A DNA stretch of 64,000 nt, taken from contig NC_135172.1 in NCBI RefSeq assembly GCF_041146795.1, positions 43,581,623-43,645,622 on the forward strand. Direction: 5' to 3'. Source of the DNA: Maylandia zebra. Taxonomy: Eukaryota; Chordata; Actinopteri; Cichliformes; Cichlidae. The notes beneath the pieces were generated by a model. It was not told the origin of the DNA, made no database searches, and saw only the letters and a program-made list of their open reading frames with translations. Positions 1 through 12,703 of the stretch are shown piece after piece (the first letter of the stretch is position 1; every line of letters begins with the position of its first letter). A program made the translations under genes and the position numbers.

Positions 1-820
1 CAAATGGGAATTCCTATATGAACATCTACATGCACGAGTTTCATACACTACTCCCAAACCCTTACAGTACATGACATTGATTGCCAATACACCCAACAAC
101 AATATATCACAAACACCAAATCGTTTAGCTTACAGCTAGCAGGTATGTAGCATAACAGGTAGCATTAGTAGCATGAACTAGCCACATAGCGAACAGGTCG
201 ATACACATTGCACTTCTACATCCACTAAATGTCTAATTGGCATAAAAGACTAAAACTGCCCTTTCCAGGCATGGCTCCATGTCTACTCACAGTTCTTTAG
301 CGACGCACACAACTCACACCGTGTGTAGACATCCCCTGCAGAGTCAGTCTGCCAGGTGGCTCTTGCTATGTGTTAGCTCCAACTCTGATCACTGGAACAT
401 GTGCTCAATAGTGCAACTGTGCTCTCTCGCCACAAGGGGGCTCCGCCACACAGCTGACAGCCTTTCCAACAGGAGTGAAAGAAGCCATTTATGTCCACTG
501 TGAGCGACCATCTTTGAACAGAGGCGGTGGTTTACGACACCAACTCTCTGCCATCTATAATCCAGTTTTGAGTTCCCTCCCCAGACGCCTTAACGCCCAC
601 TCACATCCTGGACCATCTGACCTCAGGAAATTACACGATAGGGTGGGGCCAGGTTTCACAATGAGCTCACCCAAAACTCTGGCTGATTGTGACCCACACC
701 CAGTTTCACACCTTGGCTCAGGTGATTAGAGGATCATCAGGAGGTCCTTTTGTCCCTCTGTGGGGGGAAACTCCCACTAGGTTTAAATCTGGGACTCTCC
801 ACCATTTGACCTTAGAACTG
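1..820. other. No gene recognised (left edge)
   Basis: Short chance ORFs only, with no splice-consistent exon or known domain. The stretch from about 600 to 820 reads like the body of a dispersed repeat that continues into the element at 821-912, but I cannot name it. Confidence 0.4.
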
Positions 821-912
821 AAGAAGCTTCTCGGATGAGAGGTGAAACGTCTTCAAGATTTTCTTTCCAAGCTCTTAGACTATGATAACCTGGAGGACTG
901 AGAACCTTCAGA
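821..912 (+). repeat. Dispersed repeat, copy 1
   Basis: The segment containing 'gaagaagcttctcggatgag' followed by 'aggtgaaacgtcttcaag' reappears in reverse complement at about 54540-54665 in this window, ending with the same 'cctggaggactgagaacc'-type block. It is therefore a dispersed repeat, probably the 3' end of a retroelement. The family is not identified. Confidence 0.6.
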
Positions 913-3061
913 CATAAAAGGACAATGCAGTTTAAAAATGAAAAGTTTTATATCACAAATTATGAATTATCTGTTTGCCCAGCTGGTAACATCTGGTGGA
1001 CAAAGGTTGTTTCTCCGTCTCTTCTTTATTTTATTTTTTCACTTTTTAGTTCATTTGCTGTTATAATGCTGATACAGATACTGTCTGCAGCTTTATCAGC
1101 AAACCGTTAATACCAGCAAACATATCAGCCTCATATTTCAGGCTCTACTATTATTTTTATAAAGTTTCTTATATCTGAAACCAGGAAAGAAGCCTTGATC
1201 ATGAAAACACAGGAGAATCTGATGGATTCATGATGTTGCTGAGAATGATCGAGTCAAGAATAAAAATAAAGAGCTCAAACATGAACGTTTGATATAAGAT
1301 CCTGTTTCAGGAGAAAATAAAACAGAGATTTGACACTAGTGGGAAACTTTAGACCCTCCTACTGTCCACACAAAGCTCCAGGGACTCTTCTGTTTTCTGG
1401 AGACCTGACTGATCATCAGGCAGTGACCTCATCATCTCTTACTGAGGTGATTTACCTCAGATGCTTCGGTAATACTGAACACCAGGTTCACCCTGTCATG
1501 TTGGTTTGCAGTTCTTCCTCCATCCTGCTATTTAATGGTGGTTGCTAAGCAGCACCTTGGTGACAGTAGTATCACATTAACTCCACCAGGTGATTTGATC
1601 TGATTGTGTGATTAATCAGAGTAGATTGCAAATAATCTTTGAGAGCTTTGATGTAGCTCAACTCAGTGGTGGGCACATAAAGAGCAAAGCTGTGGCTCCT
1701 CAGAGGTTCAACACTTTCTCTTCTATAAGGTTTGCAGCGCTGCAGGGTCACACTCCACTGATGCCCGAGAGTCAAAGTTCATACCTGAAGCCTGCACAGA
1801 GCTGGTGAAGCAAACCCAGAAGAGGAGCAGGAGGGGAAGTAACACTCGATAGCAGACAGGAAGTCTGGAGATGAAGTTAGAAGGACTGTGAGATTTTAAC
1901 CCTGTGCTCGTTATCAGGCGTCAGCTGGCTGCTGAGTCAGTAACCTCACAGCCTGCACATGCACACTGGGTACAGAAGTATAGATACTTATTTTTACCTT
2001 TTTAACTCGTGAATTTAACACTTTGCTTAAAATGCACGCACGCTGTTGATTAGTGTTAGCATCGGTTCAGCGCTGCTGCTGTATTATAGGTAATTATAAG
2101 AGGAAGCTCGTTTTAATTAAAAGCAGAGGGGAACTTAGAACTTCTTCTTTTATGAACGTCATAACTACTCCTGTTCTTTGTGTTTGCGACGGCTGTGGGA
2201 GTTTTAGAGTTTGCTTCAGGCCTTGACGTGTCTGTGCTCGCTCAGCGTTTGCAAGAGTCAAACGCTCATCTAGAGTCAGCCGAGCACACAGCACAGGCAT
2301 GTTTGTGAGTCTGAAGGTCATGTAAGGGTTGTGTATCTTTCCTTTGTGCAGCCAAGCACCTGAAGTGTTTCTATGACCACCAGCGTGACGGAGGATGTGA
2401 TGCAAACAGTTACTATGGAGACATTTGTTTCCCATGAACATGAATCTCTGTGGATTCCTTCTGGTTTCACTGAGACTCGTTTTATATACACATGAACACC
2501 TTTCTCTGCTCGTTCAACTTCAGTTTTTATCAAGAAAGTTGTATTTAGCAGTTTGTGCTGACTGGTACAAACCTCACAGAGTCTTTGTGTGTTATTGGTT
2601 CCATGTACTTTCATTTTCTAGCATTCAGTTCAAATCTATAGCTCCAGGCAGCAGCAGCTGTCCTCTCATAGAGATTTCTAAACTAAAGACGCCACAGGAT
2701 TGTAAAGAGAGCTGTGATGGTCAGAAAACCCAGCAGAGGTGTGTCTGGTGTGGTTTACTTTGTAACAGGATGGACTTCCCACAGTTTTCCCCATTTTCCA
2801 GCAAATCTTTGCTGCCCTGGTTTCCAGCTTTGCTACGGTTCGGTTTTTTAGGGGTTTTCTCGTGCGATTTTTGACAGTTTATTCCTGCTTCCTCTTTTTT
2901 CTCCTCTGGATCGTAAATCATCAGAAGCATTTTATTACCTCCATGCGTCCATGACCTGATTATTTTCTGTTCTTTCACTTTTTTGTTTCACTTTTTCTTG
3001 TCAGTTTGTGCTTTTAAAGTGTGTCAGTTTAAATTTAACTTCAGCTTTGTATGTTTTGCAG
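913..3061. other. Unassigned region upstream of the receptor tail exons
   Basis: Any Ig-domain and membrane exons of the receptor at 3062-3691 should lie here or left of the window. I found no convincing Ig-type exon with a matching phase-1 donor. A hydrophobic ORF at 925-1110 lacks splice signals and is not supported. The rest is AT-rich non-coding sequence with chance ORFs. Confidence 0.35.
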
Positions 3062-3691
3062 GCTCCGCAGGCACACAGGAAGAGGTCCAATATAGTGAAA
3101 TACAAATAAGCAACAACAGACAGGTTGGTGACGTTTCACTGAGAAACTCTATCATTAGCAGCTCTGTCTCCAGGGCAGATGTCATCATGTGTCTGTTAGC
3201 AAACATGCTGTGTTTGTTCTCACCAGTTCCTGGAAACTGAATGCAAATAGCACCTGCAGCACACAAAGGCTCAGGTGTGCACAGGTCATCTGCCAATCAG
3301 AAGGCTGGTGGTTCAATCCCTGAGTGTGTGTGTGCGTCTGCGTTGTTCGCCTGACATGAACATTTTGCAGAAATCCTTCTTTTTCCAAGGAAAATAAAAC
3401 GATAACCTTGAAGCTCATTTCCTGCCATTTATCGAGTCATGCTCAGTAGCCCTGTTTACATCAGCAGGATGGACTCTGATAACAGGAACGCCCTGACGCT
3501 GTTACAGGAACAGCAGTATCTATTTCATCTCTTCCACTTTACTCTGTTATCTGATGCCTCTACTTTCTCCTCTCCAGGGAGAAAATATACCAGAGTCCTC
3601 AACAACGATCTGCCACACCAGCCTGACCACAGTATACGATAAGCTGGAGGCCCATCGCATGATCACGGACAACCATGCTGAAAATACCTGA
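3062..3691 (+). CDS. Partial immune-type receptor: last two coding exons with ITIM-like and ITSM-like motifs
   Basis: Two exons splice in frame. The first is 3062-3123, with acceptor 'ttttgcag', entered in phase 1 and ending at phase 0 before 'gttggt'. The second is 3578-3691, with acceptor 'cctctccag', ending in TGA at 3689-3691. The first encodes EEVQYSEIQI, where VQYSEI fits the ITIM pattern (I/V/L)xYxx(I/V/L). The second encodes LTTVYDKLEAHRM, where TVYDKL fits an ITSM-like TxYxx(V/I/L). Such tails end Ig-superfamily inhibitory or SLAM/CD22-like receptors of leukocytes, where phosphotyrosines recruit SH2 phosphatases or SAP adaptors. The extracellular and membrane exons are not seen, so the family is inferred from the tail alone. 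An AATAAA at 4349-4354 could end the mRNA. The gene could also be a decayed fragment. Confidence 0.55.
3269..3330 (+). repeat. SINE head fragment
   Basis: The sequence 'aatcagaaggctggtggttc' followed by 'aatccc' aligns with the B-box part of the complete SINE at 7840-8155. It is a short tRNA-derived SINE remnant lying in the intron of the receptor-tail gene. Confidence 0.55.
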
Positions 3692-4553
3692 GACCACGCG
3701 AGAAATTCCCAACCGAGAGTTTCCAGAAAGAAAATTTTCAGGTTATTGTTTTTTGACTGAATTAGTTGCTTTCGTTTTATTTACATTATTTCATTTATTT
3801 TACGAACTGCATGTGCCTCTGTGTCAGCCTGTTAGATTTCTGTTATTGAGTCTCACATTTCAGTTGAATTCACAGCAAAGCTTGTTTTCACTTCCTGCAG
3901 CTAATAAAAAGTCTGTGCATGAAGGAATTTGGGAAATGAGTCAATGATTTAAAAACAACTAACACACTCAGCTCAGGTACAGCTGAACTGGTTTCATAGT
4001 TAAAGCTGTCGACTGAATGCAGCGAAGCAGCCACGATGTCCAAACATCGGCTTTGTGTGAAAGAGATCAACCGAGTTCCACTTTTGAGTTACACAATTTT
4101 GTACCACAAGACGTGCAGCGAGTCAGTCTTGTTTTCTCCATCCAGTGTTAAAATGATCTTCCTTGTTCAGCCCAGACTGTGCAGGCTGGTGGTGGCATCT
4201 CACCCGGACTGTTGGCTGATACTTTTGGTGATTTATGTTCAGACTGGTTCCAACAACATTTCATCCTTCATGTGTTCTGTCTTGTTCTCCCACTCTTGGT
4301 TTTCTGTGTCTGTGTGTTTCCTTGGAAATATCATAACCTCATTTTGTAAATAAACCTGTTCAAACCTTTCCATTGCTCAGCATGTGGGTCCTTCCTTCTG
4401 CCTGCAGACTAGTGTTACCTGTTGCTTGTCAGGTGATACTCCCTCTAACCCGGATGCTCCCATTGGTCCAGAGCCGTCCTCTGGTTCTCAGCAGCAGTGT
4501 GGACCAACATCACCTGGAACCTCTGTTACAAAAAGACTTTTTTGTGTAATGAT
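3692..4553 (+). other. Probable 3' UTR and flank of the receptor gene
   Basis: No further coding exon is seen. A canonical AATAAA lies at 4349-4354, about 660 bases after the stop codon, and is the best candidate polyadenylation signal. After it comes unassigned sequence interrupted by the hAT element at 4554. Confidence 0.4.
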
Positions 4554-5502
4554 CAGTGTTGGGAAGGTTACTTTTAACATGAATTCCATTACAGATTACA
4601 TGCCCCAAAATGTATTTTGTAACGTATTCTGTTACGTTACTCAATGAGAGTAACGTATTCTGAATACTTTGGATTACTTAATATATTATCATCCTTTTTA
4701 CAACTACATGAATGTGATTTATTACTGAAGGTTACTCTCCACACCAACACCAGCTAGATGTTTGAATCTTAATATAAATGAGTAACAGTAGGTGGACATT
4801 AGGTAAGGCTGCACTTTTTGCATCGATCTCGTGTAGAAAACTATTCCTCGCGTATATAAAACAGGTCCGCGGCTCTGAACCGTAGTAAAGGACCTCTGGC
4901 TGATACGTCGGGTTCGTGTCGGCTCGTAGCTGAAAACTAGCTTTACTTTGTTGTCTGGGTCAAGTTTGCTAGCAGAGACAGAGAGAGGCGTTGAAAGGCT
5001 GCTGCAACAGAACTTATTGTTTCAGAGGAAAACAGGAACACAGTCGAGTCTTAATAGCTTACTCACAGCTGTGCTCGTCAGGCTCTGTTTGGCTGCAGTG
5101 GTTATTATTATATTTACATGCTTCATACATGCGATGCCTGTAACACTCTGCCTATTGCCTTCATATTAAATCTTTTTTTGAATAATAATTTTTTTAAATA
5201 TTCCTTCGCGTCATTATGCGGCTGCAAGTAGAGGTGACATGAGCCGTGACGTTCAGACACGGCATTAGAGCCTCGCGTGTTTTGTTTGGGTTTCCACCGG
5301 CGTGGACTTACAGAAAATAGAGAGGGGACAGCCGAACGTATGAAACAGGAAAATACCGCCGTGTAATCCATTTATTTTAACAAAGTTACTGTATTCTAAG
5401 TACCACCTTTTTAAACGGTAACTGTAACTGAATACAGTTACTCATATTTTGTATTTTAAATATCTAACGGCGGTACATGTACTCCATTACTTCCCAACAC
5501 TG
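4554..5502. mobile_element. Non-autonomous hAT-like element
   Basis: It begins 'cagtgttgggaa' and ends 'ttcccaacactg', a perfect 12-bp terminal inverted repeat typical of a common fish hAT family. The flanking 8-mers are gtaatgat (4546-4553) and gtaataac (5503-5510), matching at 6 of 8 positions, which is consistent with an aged 8-bp target-site duplication. The 949-bp body has no transposase ORF. Confidence 0.8.
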
Positions 5503-7835
5503 GTAATAACCATATTCAACATTACAAGGACACTCAGCAGCAACAGGTCCAACCAGGTCGGGTCCAAGCAGCTCTGCAGCCGTCTTCTCAACAGCCAACT
5601 CTCTGCACCTCATATGTCCTCGCCAGCTGACTGTAATACTGCTGAATACTGAAATGTCTGATCTTAATCAGAGATCCGTCCATCTGTCAATCAGACCCTC
5701 TTTTCTGCTGACTCAGTTAAAGAAGCTTACACCTCACCTCTGGTATCTGTTGGTCTCTCAGCTATAGTAACTGCACTCGTGCATAATCCAGGGATTCAGC
5801 AGCTTTTGTCCTGCGTCCAGTTTGTTTGAAATCCTGGTGGAAACGGTGGCTTCTGATGTTCATGCTCACCTCTCTGCCAATAACCTTCATGAACAATAAC
5901 ATGTGGTTTCCACCTCCTCACAGCAACAGCCTCGGTAAATGTCCACACCCAGTTCATTCTCTGAACTCACACCCAAGGATCTGACCTGGAGTCTGTTCTG
6001 TTTATTATTTATCTACTTCTTATTGGTCAAATCTTCCCCTTAATATCAGTTCAGCATCATTATCATTATTATCATTATTAATTAATTAATATTTGCTGGT
6101 TTTATACGTTTTAAGCTTTGGTTTCTGTCCTGTGGAGCTAAACGTGATCACTGATGTTCAACAACATTTATTAGTTTATAAAGTCCTAATCCATAACACA
6201 CCCGTCCCTGTGTGATGTCACTGTTACTTTAGTAGTGTGTGACAGCTAATGTTTTTTCTTCTGCCCACATATTCTGTGATATTCTGCAAACGTGTAATTA
6301 ACATGTAACTAAAGGCACATTAATCTGTCATTTTTAACAATGAAGTTATTTATATTTGCATGCCAATAAAGACTGAACTTATCAGACTGTTATGGAGAAG
6401 TTGGTATTACTGATAACGCTGCTACAGACACTGAGTGCTGCTGGAAACTAAAAGAACGTTTTTGTGGTGGACTCTTAACCTCAGAGGTCAGTAAAACAGG
6501 AAGTGAGCTTGTTTACCAGACACCAAATGACTTGTAAATTAGGTTCGAGCATTTTGACGCTGGTTAGGTAGCAGTGCACATGGTTCTGGTCTCGTCCTCT
6601 ACATCCTGCTGGAGGGGGGACAGCGACTTTCCCCTTAAAGTCTTCAAACAGCTGATATCCAGGGGAGGAATCACTGGGTGAAGCGTGAGTTGCTGTGGGT
6701 GTGATCGGATCACGAGTGACACACTAATGAGGAATGCACAGAAACAACAACTCTGAATTATTTATGAACAGCTGAGCACAGACGGGGAGAGGCCGAGTTT
6801 ATTCTGTAAGGCTGCAGATATCAGGCTGTAAATGTCCTTATTTCTACTGGATATTCTAACATGCTGCTCTGCAGACTTTACCTGTCCTGTCAGATCATGT
6901 TTCACCTGGAAAACTGAGAACAGGAAGTGTGGAGTTTGTTTTCAGCTACTTTATTAAATCCAAACTCCTCTCAGCCGCCGTCAGTGTTACAGGTCATGAG
7001 CTGATGGCAGGAGGCACAGTCGATGGGATATGATCACCGACGAGGACAGGATGTGATGCACAGGCTCTCCCGGTTCATGGGGAATGTTTTGAACAATTTT
7101 CTTTGTTCTAATGTTTTTCACCATTTCAGCACACATGCAGACGTGATGTCTGGCTTCAGATGTGAGAGTCAGTTAAAGATTATGTGAAGGTCGGGCTGTA
7201 ACTGTTCATGTGTTACTATTTATGACTCTAATAGCTGATCTGTCTCAGTGACGTATGTTTGGTTTTTGGAATCACGTATAAAAAAGTGTAAAACTGAGTC
7301 TGAGTGAAAACATGAAGGTCAGAGAACATTTCCTCCAGATTAATGTCACAGTTTACAAACCAAAGATATGAGAGGCAGCGACGTTTGTGCAGGTTAAACA
7401 CTGTGAAATGTGTGTTTACAGGGAGCACACGTGACAGCGCTACAAATATACAGCAAGGCAATCAGAGAAGATGGAGACAAGTAACCACCAAAATAACAGT
7501 TATAATAGAAGTGAAAGAAAACAGGAAGGTGAGAATGTAAACAGTAAACAAAGTAATAATCAGCCTTTGAAGATTCAATAAGAAACAGGAGAGAAACACT
7601 TTGTGCGACAGCTTCATAGAGAGAGAACATGGAAACACAGCGAGGCAGCCAGAATAAGCACCAGACCTCCACCTCCCCGGCTCTTTCTTTGTCTCTTGCA
7701 GGGTTATTAACTTTCAAGAATGTACCACACCATACACAATTCCCTCTGCAACCCACCCACAGACCCACAGACCCTCATTATGGTGTGGAGGGGGCTTCAC
7801 AGACCTGCACACTCACATTCCAACTGTTATGAATC
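5503..7835. other. Long non-coding stretch
   Basis: No gene, RNA or intact repeat recognised. It contains simple AT-rich patches, for example tandem attaattaatta near 6080. The reading frames are short and unsupported. Confidence 0.4.
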
Positions 7836-7839
7836 ACAT

Positions 7840-8155
7840 TTGGGGTCGCTGTAGCTCAGGTGGCAGAGCAGGTCAGCCACTAATCAGAAGGTCGGTGGTT
7901 CGATCCCAGGCTGCCTCCTGGCTGCATGCCAAATATCCTTGGGCAAGATACTAACCCCGTGTTTGCCTACTGGTGGTGGTCAGAGGGCCCGGTGGCGCCA
8001 GTGTCCGGCAGCCTCACCTCTGTCAGTGCGCCCCTGTGGCTACAATGTAGCTTGCTATTGCCAGTGTGTGTGTGTGAATGACTGAATGTAGTGTAAAGTG
8101 CTTTGGGGTCCTTAAGGACTAGAAAAGCGCTATACAAATGCAGGCCATTTACATC
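7840..8155 (+). repeat. tRNA-derived SINE (AFC-like)
   Basis: The head shows an A-box-like 'gtagctcaggtggcagagc' and a B-box-like 'ggtggttcgatcccagg', as in RNA polymerase III promoters of tRNA-derived SINEs. The conserved body includes 'ccttgggcaaga', and the 3' tail is LINE-like and ends 'ctatacaaatgcaggccatt'. A reverse-oriented relative lies at 59034-59297. The name AFC is recalled, not searched. Confidence 0.8.
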
Positions 8156-8502
8156 TGTTTGTCACGCAGCTGAAAAGAAACTCTGACTTACAAACACTTG
8201 TAATGCTTTTATTTAACCGAACCTCTGCGCAGAGGGAGATCCTGCAATTGTAACCAGCAGATCTGAGGGGCAGCCCCTCCCTCAGTCCTACACAGATACA
8301 CATTCAGCCTCACCCTTCGGGGGAGGGCCCGCCTGAGCTTTAAAACATGCTATAAAACCGTGGGGATTCCCTTATATGGCAACAACAGCAACTCATGGCC
8401 AGAGTGGTGTGTGTAGCGGTTTTTGATAAGGGCAACATGGGCGGATGCCCAGGGCGACATCGTGCTGGGGTGTCTGTATGGTACCAGTCTGTGCTGATAC
8501 TT

Positions 8503-8539
<37 letters not shown>

Positions 8540-9421
8540 GCATAAGCATGTGCAGTGTGGATGCTGGGCACATGATTAGTAATGAAAAAAAACATTCATG
8601 TAACCAACATCTTACTGAAACATTGTATCCTCATGACTTGCATCTACTTTTACTCTATTCTGTGCACATCTGTCCACCCCCAGCTGTGGCTTCCTCTTTC
8701 CTTCTATGACAGGCAGTTTGACGGAGTTTCTATACAGCTGGGTGGGTGCTATGATGTTACTGATAGTGAACTTTATTTTATTCATAAGGTTAGTTAGTAG
8801 AGTTGCCAACGGCTCCTTAAAAAAATGGAATGGTCCCTCATTCAGAGAAAATATTACACGTTTCGTATTGAGCTGAGAAGAGACGCAGTTTGTCCCGGAC
8901 TTTAGCTAGAATGGAAAAAAGACACAAAGCTGGATTTATTCTGTCTTTATGCTGCACAGCTGCCTCTTCTTCTCTCATTCTCTCCCCCTCCCTCTCCTGT
9001 TGCTACTTCAATCATGAAACTGATCAATGATCAGCTGATCGGCTTTTCTCTCTTGTTTGTTTATCGCCCACTTTGCGCCAGAAAGAGGAAACCAGCAGAT
9101 GTTGCGCTAAACAACAGCAGCACGTTTAAGCTTGATCAGCTGTTGTTAGAATTTATTTAATATTACTTTCTAGTATCAGCTGATGTTTGCTGGAGCCACA
9201 GCTGTAAAGCTGCTGGTCATGATATCGGTTTGGATATGTGGTGAGAGGGAAACATGAAGATGAAACCAGGAGATGTCCTTACTGGATCATCAGAGCTGAA
9301 CAGGTGATGGAGAAACAGGTTTACCTTTTAGGTGACATGAATGAGTTGAAGTTATCAACTGTTTCTGAGAGATAAATAACACCAGGATCCTTTTTTATGT
9401 AGCTGACAGCTGGTAACTGTG
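8156..9421. other. Decayed repeats, no gene
   Basis: Contains a (TG)n tract near 8504-8538 and a block near 8424-8470 ('ggcggatgcccagggc') that looks like a transposon end. A second repeat-like block starts near 8815 ('agttgccaacggctcctt'). No coding exon is supported. Confidence 0.4.
8504..8538. repeat. (TG)n microsatellite
   Basis: An uninterrupted TG dinucleotide run of about 35 bases. It creates artificial Cys-Val and Thr-His ORFs on the two strands. Confidence 0.95.
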
Positions 9422-10361
9422 CAGGGGCGGGTCTAGCAAAGTTTTGCCAGGGGGCATGTAGGGCATTAACAGGGAGAGGAGGGCATAAAGAAATACTTTT
9501 CTTTCTTATTCTCATTTAAAATACCTAGTTTTTATTAAATAATTATCTAAATCTTACAACCAAAGTTTTTATCTGACGTAAAATGTATAGAAATCATACA
9601 TATACCAACAAGACTGTACATCACTGTCACAACAGCATTTGTTTTCAGTCAAAATCTTTATGGCTTTACTACCTGGTGGGTCGGTCTGTAGTAAAAATGC
9701 CCAATTTTTTTGTCCCAGTCCAGCCCTGCAGGTTAATACTGGCAGTGTCACCATGCCAGCTGACTGTATTTCATCATCAGCCAGTGTTGTTCTTGATCAA
9801 TATTACCAAAGTTTACCATAAGGCAGCATAGAAAGTATTTACTTGCTTTCAGGTTTTATTCAAATGTTAGTCTTTTCAGTTGTTTCTCCACTTTTTTCCT
9901 GTTTCAAAATCAAACACCAGTTTGTGAGAAGATTATCTTCTTTTTTTAACAGGCAGAGAAAGTTTTGCATTGGCTAATTTGTCAATTGTTTGTTACAAAT
10001 GTTCGTATTTTAATTTTCAAAAATGTTTTTGCCCAAAACATATGTGCACTATATGTCAGTAAAAATACTATGCAAATATTGCTGTCCTTGACTGCTGAGT
10101 AAACACTGACAAAGCACTGATTGTATCTCTTGTACTTTATCAACGCAGTATCTAAAAACTTTGCACCGTAGTGGTTAAAATCTCATTATAATAAGAGTTA
10201 AAAGTGCATTTGGTTATTAGGTTTATAGGATTATTGAATTATGGTTAACGGTTGGTAGAATTTTTTTTTAAAACATTATCTGCCAATTAAATCTGCCACC
10301 CTTCTCCAAATCTGTGCCCCTACCTGGCCCCCCCAACAAAAATTTTCTAGACACGCCACTG
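9422..10361. mobile_element. Decayed DNA transposon, hAT-like ends
   Basis: The left end, 'caggggcgggtctagcaaag', and the reverse complement of the right end, 'cagtggcgtgtctagaaaat', match over most of the terminus. This is the signature of a fish hAT family that starts with CAG and carries TCTAGA inside. No transposase remains, and I could not confirm a target duplication, so the exact ends are approximate. Confidence 0.6.
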
Positions 10362-10910
10362 CCCCCCCCTGACAATAAATTCCTCTCTCTCCACAATTAC
10401 ACACACCCAGGCAAACAGCTAAACCAACCTAAAACACAAACACACACCCAGATTCTTTCCTTTCCTCTGGTCTACAGCTGCACCCTACCATCTAAACAAA
10501 CGTCAGCACATTTTATTCTAGTCACTGTTTTCTTGTACTGGGATTCAAACCCACAGCCTTTTGAATCATGTTCCTGTGCATCTCTTACTAAAACGTGCTC
10601 ACATAAAATCTGTTAAACAGTCTTTTCTTTGCTTTTATTCATTGTTTTGGTGTAAAACTTGTCACCAGTGAGACGCTTCTGCCCCCTGGTGGTGCTGTGT
10701 GGTCATTGCATTGATGTGCTCTCTCTTTACATTTACTTCATAATAAACTGTTGTTATGATTTAGTGAATTTAATTGAAGAATGTATTTAAAAACTAAAAC
10801 ATCACAGAGCTTCATTGACTGAGATCAGTAAGACGAGTGGGCATGTTCATTAAAAACAGAAGCCAGATGTTAATAACTCACTGTCTGTGGGGTCTTTCTT
10901 GGTTGAGGCG
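10362..10910. other. No gene recognised
   Basis: AT-rich spacer with chance ORFs and no domain or splice-consistent exon. Confidence 0.4.
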
Positions 10911-11110
10911 CTTTCAGAATCAGAATCAGAATCAGAATGGGTTTTATTGCCAAATGTTGAGCAGGTTTACAACATTAGGAAATTGCTGCGGTGCTTCAGT
11001 GCAAACATACTGTCATAAATTGCGCTTAAATAGACATGAAAAAAATAAAAGTAAGAATAAGAATTAAAAGTGCTACGTAGAAAGATATATACAACAAGAT
11101 ATATACAACT
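10911..11110 (-). repeat. LINE 3' tail with hexanucleotide repeat
   Basis: A run of 'cagaat' units at about 10917-10938 is followed by 'gggttttattgccaaatg'. Read on the minus strand this is a LINE 3' UTR ending in an (ATTCTG)n tail. It resembles the minus-strand LINE end in PATL1 intron 4. No ORF remains. Confidence 0.55.
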
Positions 11111-12357
11111 TTTATGTCCCATCTGCCTCCTTCCTGTCAGCCTCTTTGTTCCTTCCACATGTGCCCTTTAGCAACGACACACCTGGTCTCGTCAACACTT
11201 CCATTATTCACTGGCTTTGGTTCCCACTCGTCCTCAGATCTCTGTGCCAGTCTTGTTGTCCTCAGTGACTTCATCCTTTGACTCATGTTCTGTTTTGTCT
11301 TCAGCCCTGCCAGCCTACTGAAACGCTCCTGCTCTCTCTTCCTGCACCCTGAGGTCATAATAATGAGTTTTCAATGCGCTAACAAAGGTTTATTGTGTGG
11401 TGTCTCCTTTAATGCCAGTCTGCGTATTATCAGCTATCAGTATTTAGCTGCTGTGTCACGGATGGAGCTGAGCAGGATCAGTGCTGCTGGGTGAAATGAT
11501 TTCCCACAGTTATCTTAAAAACTGAGTTTTCTAGGCCTGTTTCTCTGGAATGGGCGGGGACTAAAATAACAAAAACATCAACATACAGAAAAATATCAGC
11601 TCAGGATTTCACAAAAGTACAATAAAATCACAAGTTTCTTTCTCACAGACTGAGTGCAGTACAAAACTTCACCGACTTCAAAGCTGCTTCCAGGTTCATT
11701 TTTAGAGATGAGCACAGGGACGAGCTAATCATTTTCTTACTAGGCAGCAGTACAAACCCCTGCATCATCATCATCATCATCATCCCAACAAAGTGACCCC
11801 GGCTGTGTTCTCTGTATATTCAAACTCTTGATCTTATGCAGCTCCTGTAACTGCTGAAACGTTTCTCTTTCCTGTGATCTAACAGATCCTCCTGTACTGC
11901 ACATCATCACATCAGAGCGAGCTCTGCCCAGTCTCACATGCTGTGGCCTGTCTCACAGGTTCTTAGTATCCAGTGGGCTGATTATGTAGCGCCTCCCTCA
12001 GTAGAAGCTGTGAAATGTTGTTTGTCATTAGTTGTTCTTATGGATTAAACAGTGTTTGTTCATCTCCAAGCTTCATTACTCAAAGCTGGCTTTTAGTTTG
12101 AATTCAGGTCTCAATGTCTCGTTGTGTAAACTTGTAGAACATCTGACTAGTATTTCATTAATGCTGGTTTCCTTTACCTGTTCAAAGTAGCACACTGCGC
12201 ACGCACACAGTGAGAACATGTCTAACGCTGGACACCAGCAGCTGACTTCCAGTGAAAGCTTTGGCTAATATCATCTTCACTGATACACAAATGCCAAGTA
12301 AGTCATCAACAAAAAGTCGATCCATGACCAGTGCAGTTACACCGACTTTAATAAATG
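11111..12357. other. No gene recognised; short (CAT)n tract
   Basis: A short CAT triplet run lies at about 11763-11783. Otherwise unassigned spacer. Confidence 0.4.
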
Positions 12358-12703
12358 TGTTACGGCCCTAGCCTCTCTCTCTCTCCTGAGGGTGCCTGTG
12401 TGGGCGTGTCCCACTACCTCCTGCCTGAGATGCCACCTTTCCCTCCGGCGCAGCTGACTCCCATCAGCAATTAAGGGTATTTAAGCCCAGAGCAGGGTGA
12501 GCTCTGGGCCAGAGTGCCATTTTGTGTGGGTACAGCTAGTGAGCTGCGTTTTCATTTTGACTTTTTGCTTTATTTGACCTACGCCTGACTTTTGTTTGTG
12601 TTTCCTTTATGGTGATAGCGGCTTGTCCGTCTCTTTTAGTTGAACTTCTTCAATAAAATTGTTTTATTTTATTGTTTCGCCTCCTTGACTCCTTTTTCTG
12701 ACC
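12358..12703 (+). repeat. LTR-like or promoter-like repeat block
   Basis: Starts 'tgttacggccctagcc', has a TATA-like 'gtatttaagcccagagcagg' near 12477, and an AATAAA near 12654 inside 'ttcaataaaattg'. This promoter-then-polyadenylation order resembles a solo LTR like the clearer one at 20399-21104. The 3' terminus and a target duplication are not certain. Confidence 0.4.

Noticed and set aside
925..1110. Hydrophobic 61-codon ORF as a membrane exon of the upstream receptor
   Set aside because: No acceptor or donor in the right phase, and the composition is that of AT-rich non-coding DNA.
2425..2874. 149-codon + strand ORF as a receptor exon
   Set aside because: No domain, and no splice sites in the phase needed by the exon at 3062.
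7840..7910. tRNA gene suggested by A- and B-box text
   Set aside because: No complete cloverleaf; the tRNA-like head continues into a SINE body and tail.
8340..8595. Minus-strand ORFs rich in Thr-His
   Set aside because: They are translations of the (TG)n microsatellite at 8504-8538.
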